A stretch of DNA of 6,545 nt from Saprospiraceae bacterium (lineage in GTDB: Bacteria; Bacteroidota; Bacteroidia; Chitinophagales; Saprospiraceae): assembly GCA_020630355.1 (NCBI GenBank), contig JAHDBO010000114.1, positions 1 through 6,545 of the forward strand, written 5' to 3'. Shown in pieces: positions 1 to 5,481 of the stretch (position 1 is its first letter; every line of letters starts with the position of its first letter). A model generated the notes under the pieces. It did no database searches. It was not told where the DNA came from and worked only from the letters and a program-made list of their open reading frames with translations. The translations under genes and the position numbers were made by a program.

Positions 1-627
1 TCCATTTTCAATGCCTGTACTGACTAAGAAAGGGGCCTTGTCTTTACCATCTTTAATATCCAATGCAGAATTGAAGCCGCCCATCCCATTTGAAACTTTA
101 TTGGGATTACTTGGGTCGGGAACATCTTTTCCATCAATGATGAGTACATACTGATGTTGTGCTGGTTGCACATCTGCGCTCAATGTCCAAGCTTTGCCAT
201 CGTACTCTAAATTGGTAGGCGCCCAATTGGTGAAAGTCCCTTTGAGCTGAGGGTTTTTTAGCTTTTTATTGGGGTCGTCCACACTGATTGCGACGGTTTG
301 ACGCCTTGATTTATACAAGGGGATGTCTGTTTTGGTCCCATTTGCCCACACTTGTAAATTAGACAGTGGACTAATGGTTTTCTCTGGTGTAATATTGATA
401 GTCCCTTTTTCTGTATCGTATAATGCAGAGAAATCCCCTTGACTTACTAGTGAATCTATTTTTACTTTCTTATAAAAATAATCACTGACTAAGACTGGAG
501 TCTCTCCAACATTGAGATAGACAGGGGTGACCAAGCCCTTAACGGGGCTTGAGTTGGTTGGTGCGTCTTGTTTGCAAGAAAACAAACACAAGCAAGCAGC
601 GACTAGTAGAAGTATTGACCTTGCCAT
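1..627 (-). CDS. Exported lipoprotein with glycogen/starch-binding-like E-set domain, probable GH13 alpha-amylase family enzyme (3' part cut off by window edge)
   Basis: Reading from the ATG at 627 gives 209 codons without a stop up to the window edge, so only the N-terminus is seen. An in-frame TAA at 639-637 makes this ATG the first possible ATG start. Residues 1-18 form a lipoprotein signal: basic R3, a hydrophobic stretch, then the lipobox LFSC with C18 as the lipidated cysteine, followed by KQD. Residues about 31-110 look like a beta-rich N-terminal domain that I do not recognise. Residues about 128-190 resemble an E-set/CBM48-type glycogen-binding domain: LKGTFTNWAP, a second Trp at 147, then QYVLIIDG and VPDPSNPNKVSNGMGGFNSA, matching the usual 'Y-x-F-x-V-D-G ... 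DP ... NSV' pattern. In Bacteroidota such a domain behind a lipobox commonly precedes a GH13 barrel, and the position just after maltose phosphorylase fits this. The catalytic domain itself is not visible, so the enzyme call is inference; a non-catalytic surface glycan-binding protein is the main alternative. Confidence 0.75.
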   Translation of the reverse strand, partial: MARSILLLVAACLCLFSCKQDAPTNSSPVKGLVTPVYLNVGETPVLVSDYFYKKVKIDSLVSQGDFSALYDTEKGTINITPEKTISPLSNLQVWANGTKTDIPLYKSRRQTVAISVDDPNKKLKNPQLKGTFTNWAPTNLEYDGKAWTLSADVQPAQHQYVLIIDGKDVPDPSNPNKVSNGMGGFNSALDIKDGKDKAPFLVSTGIENG

Positions 628-644
628 ATTTTGGTTTTAATAAG

Positions 645-676
645 AGAATATGGAGGTTTTCAAACCTTCATATTCT
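645..676. repeat. Imperfect hairpin (15-bp arms) just upstream of the lipoprotein gene
   Basis: Plus-strand arm AGAATATGGAGGTTT (645-659) is followed by TC and then AAACCTTCATATTCT (662-676). The arms match at 14 of 15 positions. The single mismatch is a G-U wobble in a plus-strand transcript but an A-C mismatch in the minus-strand mRNA of the flanking genes. The structure ends 18 nt before the ATG at 627, so in the mRNA it would sit immediately upstream of the ribosome-landing region. No T-tract follows on either strand, so it does not look like an ordinary intrinsic terminator. It could be an mRNA processing or stability element, or a translational control structure. Confidence 0.6.
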
Positions 677-697
677 AGTTGTTAATAGTTTATGTAT

Positions 698-736
698 AAA
701 CCTTAGTGGTTTTCAATTAAAAAACCACTAAGGTTT
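698..736 (-). terminator. Perfect 16-bp inverted repeat after the GH65 gene; possible bidirectional or leaky terminator
   Basis: AAACCTTAGTGGTTTT (698-713) and AAAACCACTAAGGTTT (721-736) are perfect reverse complements separated by 7 nt. The hairpin begins 11 nt after the GH65 stop codon at 750-748. It has the A-flank and T-flank symmetry of a bidirectional terminator, but only three T residues end the distal arm on either strand. Since the downstream lipoprotein gene has no recognisable promoter of its own, partial termination or 3'-end protection of the upstream mRNA is more likely than a complete stop. The structure is directly visible; the role is inferred. Confidence 0.5.
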
Positions 737-747
737 CGTTTGCAAGG

Positions 748-3054
748 CTAAGCCGTCAAAACCTCTTGCGGTTCTACCTTAGTCATTTTTCCATCCAGAT
801 AAACCTCTAGTGCTCGGTCACTATTGACCTTGATTTTAGTTTCTGTTTGGCTTTTGTACAGTTCGATGATGTTAGAGCGGAAGTTTATTTTGAAACTGTA
901 AGAATCCCACTGCTTTGGAATGGTTGGTTCAAAAGAAATCTTTCCATCCTTTACGCTCATACCTCCAAATCCTTCCACAATACTAGACCAAGTACCCGCC
1001 ATACTAGTGATATGACAACCTTCCTCCACCTCCTTATTGTAGTCGTCCAAATCGAGGCGAGAAGTTTGTAAATAAAACTCATAAGCCTTGTCCATTCTGC
1101 CTAGGTAGGAAGCCAAAATAGAGTGGATACAAGGAGACAAGGAGGACTCATGTACCGTCAAAGGCTCGTAAAAATCGAAATGTTTTTCATGCTCTTCCTT
1201 CGAGAATCTATCCTTAAAGAAGTAAAAGCCTTGCAAGACATCTGCTTGCTTGATATAGCAAGAACGCAATATTTTATCCCAAGACCAATGCTGGTTAATC
1301 GGTCGTTGGTCAGCAGGCAATTCAGCCGCAGGGATGATTTCTTTATCCAAGAAATTATCTTGCTGCATGAAAAGCCCTAGTTCCTCATCGTAAGGGAAAT
1401 ACATGTTTTCTGCTACGGATTGCATGGTATCCCTTTCAAGAGTAGTCAGTTTATTGCGTTGGATGGCTGCTTGATATAAATCAGTATTGGCAGCTTCCAA
1501 AGCTTCTAATTGTTCTAGGCAATATTCCAGACACCACCTTGCTTGGTAATTGGTGTACCAGTTATTGTTGACATTGTTTTCGTATTCATTTGGGCCGGTG
1601 ACCCCTAGGATGACATATTGATTTTTTTGTTTGGAAAAGTTAGCACGCTCTTTCCAGAAGCGGGCGATGGCAATCAAAACATCGATTCCTTTTTCTTGAA
1701 CATAAGAAGTATCTCCCGTGTAACGGGTGTAATTATAAATAGCATAAGCAATCGCTCCGTTTCTATGGATTTCCTCGAAAGTGATTTCCCATTCGTTATG
1801 ACACTCTTCTCCATTCATGGTGACCATCGGATAAAGCGCCGAACCACTGTTCAAACCAACTTTCATAGCATTCTCAATGGCTTTGTCCAGTTGATTGTGA
1901 CGATAGACCAATAGGTTTTTAGCCACATCGTGATTTTTGGTAGCCATATAGAAAGGAATACAATAAGCTTCTGTATCCCAGTAAGTGCTACCACCATATT
2001 TTTCACCAGTAAACCCTTTGGGTCCTACATTGAGGCGGGGGTCTTTACCAGAATAAGTTTGATTCAATTGGAAAATATTGAAACGAATGCCCTGTTGAGC
2101 GGCATCGTCACCATTGATTTGAATATCCGCCATATCCCACACAGCAGCCCATTCTTTGATTTGTGTTTCTAGGAGTGTATTGAAATCATCGGCTTTTAAT
2201 GCCATTAATTTTTCTTGGCAGGCTTTCGCCAAATTACTTTTCACATGGTTCAAGGAAGTGCAATAGGCGCCAAACTTGATAGTGGTCAAGCGTTCTCCTT
2301 GTTTCAAGTTGAATGTCTGCTCGAAACGCACGGCATCCTCTGTTTCCACGTAAGTGGCATCAAAATCAACAGGCTTTCCATTCTTGTTGAAATGTACAGA
2401 CATCCCCGTGGCAACCTCAAATTCTGTCTTATAGGTCATAGACGTAACAGAGGCGTAATTGTCTTTTTGGTTTTTATCCAAAGTCTTCCAGAAACGTTCT
2501 TCCCAGTTGGCATCTTCGTTCAAAATCCCTCCGTCTATATAAGGGCAAACTTTAACTTCTGCATCTGAATCCATAGGGATGATACTGTAGTGGATAACGC
2601 CTAGTTCCGTGTCTTTTAAGGATAGAAAACGCATACTTTCGATGGCGACTTTGGTATCATCCTGAAGGGTAGCGATGAATTGGCGTTTCAACCAACCTTC
2701 TTTCATGCACAGTTTTCGGCGAAAGCCTTCCACTGCTTTACAAGTATTCAAATCTAGTTGGATACCATTGATATAAACATCTATCCCAATCCAATTGGGT
2801 GCATTTAATACTTTAGCAAAATATTCAGGATAACCGTTTTTCCACCAGCCCACTTTCGTCTTGTCAGGGTAGTAAATACCGCCGACATAACTGCCTTGAA
2901 AAGTATCGCCTGAATAGTGTTCTTCAAAATTGGCTCTTTGTCCGATAGAGCCATTGCCGATGGAGAAAAGGCTTTCTGATGATTTGACATGTTCCTTGTT
3001 GAACCCTTCTTCAATCAAAGACCAGGGATCTATTTTGATATAATTCTGATGCAT
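748..3054 (-). CDS. Maltose phosphorylase, glycoside hydrolase family 65
   Basis: This cytoplasmic enzyme of 768 residues would split maltose with inorganic phosphate into glucose and beta-D-glucose 1-phosphate. No signal peptide is present, and the length is normal for GH65 phosphorylases (about 750-800). The N-terminal beta-sandwich starts with SSESLFSIGNGSIGQRANFE (25-44). The (alpha/alpha)6-barrel carries STYWDTEAY (356-364) in the sugar-binding region and GVTGPNEYENNVNNNWYTN (484-502). E490 in that motif corresponds to the family's catalytic general acid, Glu487 in Lactobacillus brevis maltose phosphorylase as I recall it. The phosphate-site signature is HESSLSP (635-641), with GCHITSMAGTW (679-689) supplying the second conserved histidine. 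The start at 3054 matches the usual N-terminus (NYIKIDPWSLIEEGF). Beta-phosphoglucomutase lies 78 bp upstream and would take the product. Maltose is favoured over trehalose, kojibiose or nigerose by overall similarity and neighbours, not by a decisive residue. Symbols mapA or malP are used for homologues elsewhere. Confidence 0.93.
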   Translation of the reverse strand: MHQNYIKIDPWSLIEEGFNKEHVKSSESLFSIGNGSIGQRANFEEHYSGDTFQGSYVGGIYYPDKTKVGWWKNGYPEYFAKVLNAPNWIGIDVYINGIQLDLNTCKAVEGFRRKLCMKEGWLKRQFIATLQDDTKVAIESMRFLSLKDTELGVIHYSIIPMDSDAEVKVCPYIDGGILNEDANWEERFWKTLDKNQKDNYASVTSMTYKTEFEVATGMSVHFNKNGKPVDFDATYVETEDAVRFEQTFNLKQGERLTTIKFGAYCTSLNHVKSNLAKACQEKLMALKADDFNTLLETQIKEWAAVWDMADIQINGDDAAQQGIRFNIFQLNQTYSGKDPRLNVGPKGFTGEKYGGSTYWDTEAYCIPFYMATKNHDVAKNLLVYRHNQLDKAIENAMKVGLNSGSALYPMVTMNGEECHNEWEITFEEIHRNGAIAYAIYNYTRYTGDTSYVQEKGIDVLIAIARFWKERANFSKQKNQYVILGVTGPNEYENNVNNNWYTNYQARWCLEYCLEQLEALEAANTDLYQAAIQRNKLTTLERDTMQSVAENMYFPYDEELGLFMQQDNFLDKEIIPAAELPADQRPINQHWSWDKILRSCYIKQADVLQGFYFFKDRFSKEEHEKHFDFYEPLTVHESSLSPCIHSILASYLGRMDKAYEFYLQTSRLDLDDYNKEVEEGCHITSMAGTWSSIVEGFGGMSVKDGKISFEPTIPKQWDSYSFKINFRSNIIELYKSQTETKIKVNSDRALEVYLDGKMTKVEPQEVLTA

Positions 3055-3069
3055 TGTTTAATCATTTTT

Positions 3070-3088
3070 GTTATTGTGAGACAATAAC
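3070..3088. repeat. Short perfect inverted repeat in the leader of the GH65 gene
   Basis: GTTATTGT (3070-3077), spacer GAG, ACAATAAC (3081-3088): 8-bp arms with a 3-nt loop. It lies in the 78-bp gap between beta-phosphoglucomutase and GH65 and ends 15 nt before the GH65 ATG at 3054. No T-tract follows on the minus strand (the next bases are AAAAATGATT), so it is not a standard terminator. It could be a weak mRNA hairpin affecting translation or processing, or a protein-binding dyad. The rest of the gap shows no promoter-like CAAAnnTA (minus-strand TAnnTTTG) element. Confidence 0.5.
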
Positions 3089-3132
3089 TTGTTTTTCAAT
3101 GGACAGGTTTTGGTGGTGGGCTTATCTGGTTG

Positions 3133-3792
3133 TTATACTAAGACAGTCTTTGTTAATTGTTCTATAAAATTTTCATCCATGGTATCGAAACCACTGTAAC
3201 AATAGTCTGCTTCCCGCAAAACATCGGGAACACCAATACCCACACTAATCATATTAGCTGTATTGGCGGCTTGAACACCTGCTACGGAATCCTCAAAGAC
3301 AATACAATTGTCTGGTGCAACACCAAGCAGTTTTGCTCCTTGTAGGAAAACTTCTGGATTAGGTTTTGCTTTTGTAACGTTGGTACCATCTACTACGGCA
3401 TCAAACCAAGATTCGATATGTAGTACCTGTAAAATTGTCCTAGCGTTTTTGCTAGCAGAACCAAGGGCGGTTGGTATATTTTTAGCCTTGAGTTGAGCGA
3501 TGAAATCAGCCACGCCAGGCAGGATTTCATCGCTTGTCATTTTACTAATGTACTTTAGGTAATTGTCGTTCTTTTCTACTAGTAAATGGTCTTTTTCTGC
3601 TTGTGGAAGCGTTTGTTGACCCAATTTCAAAATCAGTTCTAGTGAATTGACTCTGCTCACGCCTTTGAGTAATTCGTTTTCTTTTTCTGTGAAAGGAATC
3701 CCCAAGTCATCTGCTAGTTGTTTCCAGCAGATGAAATGATATTTCGCAGTATCTACAATCACACCGTCCAAGTCAAAAATAAAAGCCTTCAT
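3133..3792 (-). CDS. pgmB: Beta-phosphoglucomutase (HAD superfamily)
   Basis: This cytoplasmic enzyme of 219 residues interconverts beta-D-glucose 1-phosphate and glucose 6-phosphate through a beta-glucose 1,6-bisphosphate intermediate. It aligns residue for residue with the well-studied Lactococcus lactis enzyme. FDLDGVIVDTAKYHF (6-20) holds the nucleophile D7, the acid/base D9, T15 and cap-closing H19. LKGVSR (42-47) is the cap-domain substrate loop. GSASKN (111-116) is HAD motif II, with S112 and K115. K143 in KAKPNPEVF is motif III, and FEDSVAGVQAA (166-176) is motif IV, with E167 and D168 binding magnesium. The length is typical and no residue expected for catalysis is missing. The gene follows the transporter by 41 bp and precedes the GH65 phosphorylase, which makes its substrate. 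This context separates it from generic HAD phosphatases. Together the two enzymes save one ATP per maltose compared with hydrolysis and glucokinase action. Confidence 0.94.
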   Translation of the reverse strand: MKAFIFDLDGVIVDTAKYHFICWKQLADDLGIPFTEKENELLKGVSRVNSLELILKLGQQTLPQAEKDHLLVEKNDNYLKYISKMTSDEILPGVADFIAQLKAKNIPTALGSASKNARTILQVLHIESWFDAVVDGTNVTKAKPNPEVFLQGAKLLGVAPDNCIVFEDSVAGVQAANTANMISVGIGVPDVLREADYCYSGFDTMDENFIEQLTKTVLV

Positions 3793-3833
3793 ACTTTCGT
3801 AATGAAAAATTAAAAGTGAATAATGAGGTTTTG

Positions 3834-5327
3834 TTATGCCATTTTAGTTCGGACTCTAAGCGTCAAGAGACCGGCTAAAATCATGGAGACACCTCCAATC
3901 ATTAAGGCGTAAGCAGGGTCTTCTTGAAATAGGTTCTTCACCATGAAACCAAGAATGGTAGCGGCCACGATTTGAGGTATGACAATGAAAAAGTTGAAAA
4001 CGCCCATAAAATACCCCATCTTAGAACTAGGTAAGGCACTTGCTAACATGGCATAAGGCAAGGATACGATACTTGACCAAGCAATACCGACACCAACCAT
4101 GCTCAAAATCAATAAGCTTTGATCCTTGATGAAAAAGATAGAAATTAAACCTAACCCACCTGCTACAAGCGCCAGCATGTGTGTCGTTTTAATCCCGTAC
4201 TTTTTTGCTAATACAGGCAGTAAAAAAGCTACCAGAGCAGCTACCGCATTGTATACGGTAAAAATAACACCAACCCAGTCTGCTCCTTCGTTGTAGGCAG
4301 CTGAAGTAGTATCAGTGCTTCCGAATACATGGCGAGTAACGGTTTGAGTGGTATAAATCCACATAGAAAATAGGGAAAACCAAGAGAAAAACTGAACATA
4401 GGCTAAGTCTTGCATGGTCTTTGGCATATTGACCAAGTCCGAAATTATTTCGGTAAAGCCGTTTTGAGTACCAGAATTCATAAGTACTTTAGCAAATAGG
4501 AAGAGTAAACCTGTTACGGCTAAACCAATGGCTAAAATGTATAATTCTTTTTCTAGTTCGTTAAAAACTAAATAAGCTGTAAAAGCAAGTCCCAAAGCTA
4601 AAAAGCTGCCACCATAAGTCATTAATCTGCCTTTTATAGCGTTCATATCGTGGTTGGTGCTATATTCTTCTTCCTCCTGTGCTTCAAAGGCTTCCATTTC
4701 TTCGGGCGTATACTCAAAAGAACGAACGACCGTCCACAGGACAGAGATAAGGAAAACCGCAGCACCGATATAGAAGGACCATTTGACGGAATCAGGAATA
4801 ACGCCTTCTGGAGCAGTATTGGAGAGCCCAATCCAGTTGGTGAATATATAAGGTAATAAGGAACCTAGTACAGCACCAATACCGATGAAGAAACTTTGCA
4901 TCGCAAAACCCATCGTTTTTTGTTCGTCTGATAGATTATCTCCGACGAAAGCACGGAAAGGTTCCATGGTGATATTGATGGAAGCATCCATCATCCAGAG
5001 CATACCCGCCGCAATCCATAAAGTCGGACTATTAGGCATCATACAGAGCGCAATAGAAGCGAATATGGCGCCAAAGAAGAAATAAGGTCTTCTTCTTCCT
5101 AGTGTTTTGTGCCAAGTACGGTCACTAAAATAACCAATGATAGGTTGTACAATGAGACCAGTCACTGGTGCGGCAATCCATAGGATGGGTATATCCTCTA
5201 TATCCGCACCTAAAGTTTCAAAAATTCTTGAAGTATTGGCATTTTGGAGGGCGAATCCAAACTGGATGCCTAGGAAACCGAAACTCATGTTCCAAATTTC
5301 CCAGAAGCTTAATTTACGCTTTTTCAT
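3834..5327 (-). CDS. MFS sugar transporter (SLC45/GPH-like), probable maltose importer
   Basis: This is a 497-residue integral inner-membrane protein, probably a cation-coupled importer of maltose or short maltodextrins. The loop between helices 2 and 3 has GYFSDRTWHKTLGRRRPYF (65-83), the motif-A form (G-x-x-S-D-R ... G-R-R-R-P) of the sucrose/maltose branch of the major facilitator superfamily. N-terminal hydrophobic segments lie near 14-30, 47-66, 82-98, 102-119, 142-163 and 183-202. C-terminal segments lie near 307-328, 351-374, 382-400, 404-430, 438-463 and 472-490. Between these halves are an acidic stretch (PEEMEAFEAQEEEEY, 208-222) and two more hydrophobic segments (about 238-256 and 261-282). 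The protein may therefore have 14 rather than 12 helices. The start at 5327 (MKKRKLSFWEIWNMSFGF) gives a short basic cytoplasmic N-terminus; no Shine-Dalgarno sequence is evident. It follows the LacI gene after 154 bp and precedes pgmB by 41 bp. The substrate is inferred from the neighbours; sucrose or other disaccharides cannot be excluded. Confidence 0.87.
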   Translation of the reverse strand: MKKRKLSFWEIWNMSFGFLGIQFGFALQNANTSRIFETLGADIEDIPILWIAAPVTGLIVQPIIGYFSDRTWHKTLGRRRPYFFFGAIFASIALCMMPNSPTLWIAAGMLWMMDASINITMEPFRAFVGDNLSDEQKTMGFAMQSFFIGIGAVLGSLLPYIFTNWIGLSNTAPEGVIPDSVKWSFYIGAAVFLISVLWTVVRSFEYTPEEMEAFEAQEEEEYSTNHDMNAIKGRLMTYGGSFLALGLAFTAYLVFNELEKELYILAIGLAVTGLLFLFAKVLMNSGTQNGFTEIISDLVNMPKTMQDLAYVQFFSWFSLFSMWIYTTQTVTRHVFGSTDTTSAAYNEGADWVGVIFTVYNAVAALVAFLLPVLAKKYGIKTTHMLALVAGGLGLISIFFIKDQSLLILSMVGVGIAWSSIVSLPYAMLASALPSSKMGYFMGVFNFFIVIPQIVAATILGFMVKNLFQEDPAYALMIGGVSMILAGLLTLRVRTKMA

Positions 5328-5330
5328 TTA

Positions 5331-5340
5331 CAATGCATTG
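5331..5340. repeat. CAATGCATTG palindrome 3 bp upstream of the transporter start
   Basis: A perfect 10-bp palindrome sits immediately before the TAA-ATG at the transporter start (minus strand CAATGCATTG TAA ATG). In the mRNA it lies in the ribosome-landing area. It may be chance, part of an operator, or a small structure that modulates initiation. Confidence 0.3.
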
Positions 5341-5352
5341 GTAATGAATACA

Positions 5353-5375
5353 TTGATAAGCGATATGCTTATCAA
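5353..5375. promoter_or_regulatory. 23-bp dyad (9-bp arms) in the transporter leader, candidate operator
   Basis: TTGATAAGC (5353-5361), GATAT, GCTTATCAA (5367-5375) is a perfect 9-bp inverted repeat with a 5-nt spacer. It lies 26-48 nt upstream of the transporter ATG and roughly 35-60 nt downstream of the transcription start predicted from the promoter at 5417-5449. That position fits either a repressor roadblock site or a small 5'-UTR hairpin. The LacI-family gene directly upstream is the obvious candidate binder, but most LacI-family operators are even-length dyads with a central CG, which this one lacks. The repeat is certain; its function is inferred. Confidence 0.45.
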
Positions 5376-5416
5376 AACTTAAAGCGTGAAGAAGAATTTT
5401 AAGTCCTGATAATCAT

Positions 5417-5449
5417 CAAAGCTAAGGAAATAAATAATTTCCCTCCAAA
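5417..5449 (-). promoter_or_regulatory. Bacteroidota-type promoter for the transporter-pgmB-GH65 genes
   Basis: On the minus strand TTTG (5449-5446) is followed after 21 nt by TAGCTTTG (5424-5417). This is a full match to the Bacteroidota -7 consensus TAnnTTTG, with a -33 TTTG at a spacing near the range described for Bacteroides and Flavobacterium promoters. Transcription would start near 5410, giving a leader of about 80 nt before the transporter ATG. It is the only such element I found in the intergenic gaps of this window, which supports joint transcription of the downstream genes from here. Confidence 0.55.
5426..5442. repeat. GGAAAT-N5-ATTTCC dyad inside the promoter spacer
   Basis: GGAAAT (5426-5431), AAATA, ATTTCC (5437-5442) forms a 6-bp inverted repeat lying wholly between the predicted -33 and -7 elements. 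A regulator bound here would directly block RNA polymerase. The arms are short and AT-rich, so chance occurrence is quite possible. Confidence 0.3.
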
Positions 5450-5456
5450 TTTTTTC

Positions 5457-5471
5457 CGAAATTATATTTCG
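5457..5471. repeat. CGAAAT-TAT-ATTTCG dyad after the LacI-family gene
   Basis: This perfect 6-bp inverted repeat with a 3-nt spacer lies 10 nt past the stop codon of the LacI-family gene and 7 nt upstream of the predicted -33 element. On the minus strand it is followed by GGAAAAAATT rather than a T-tract, so it is a poor terminator candidate. It could be an upstream binding site for an activator or repressor. Confidence 0.3.
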
Positions 5472-5481
5472 ATTTTCGTAA

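Noticed and set aside
661..668. Possible -7 element AAGGTTTG (minus strand) for a separate lipoprotein-gene promoter
   Set aside because: The first base does not match TAnnTTTG, the bases form part of a hairpin arm, and no TTG lies at the right distance upstream.
549..731. 60-codon plus-strand reading frame covering the start of the lipoprotein gene and the hairpin gap
   Set aside because: It overlaps a clear signal peptide on the other strand and runs through both inverted repeats; its product has no recognisable features and no start-site support.
847..2568. Several plus-strand frames of 74-117 codons inside the GH65 gene
   Set aside because: All lie antisense to a well-conserved GH65 protein, and their products show no family motifs; they are shadow frames.
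2805..3014. 69-codon minus-strand frame overlapping the GH65 N-terminus
   Set aside because: It is an alternative frame within a conserved coding region with no recognisable domain.
3055..3066. Upstream ATG (3064-3066 region) as the start of GH65
   Set aside because: It is out of frame with the GH65 coding sequence; the ATG at 3054 gives the conserved family N-terminus.
4643..5382. Plus- and minus-strand small frames within the transporter gene, including one running into the promoter gap
   Set aside because: They overlap a transporter with clear motif A and membrane segments; the proteins look like out-of-frame translation.
5426..5471. Intrinsic terminator for the LacI-family gene
   Set aside because: The dyads here have short 6-bp AT-rich arms and are not followed by a T-tract on the minus strand, so read-through into the transporter gene remains possible.
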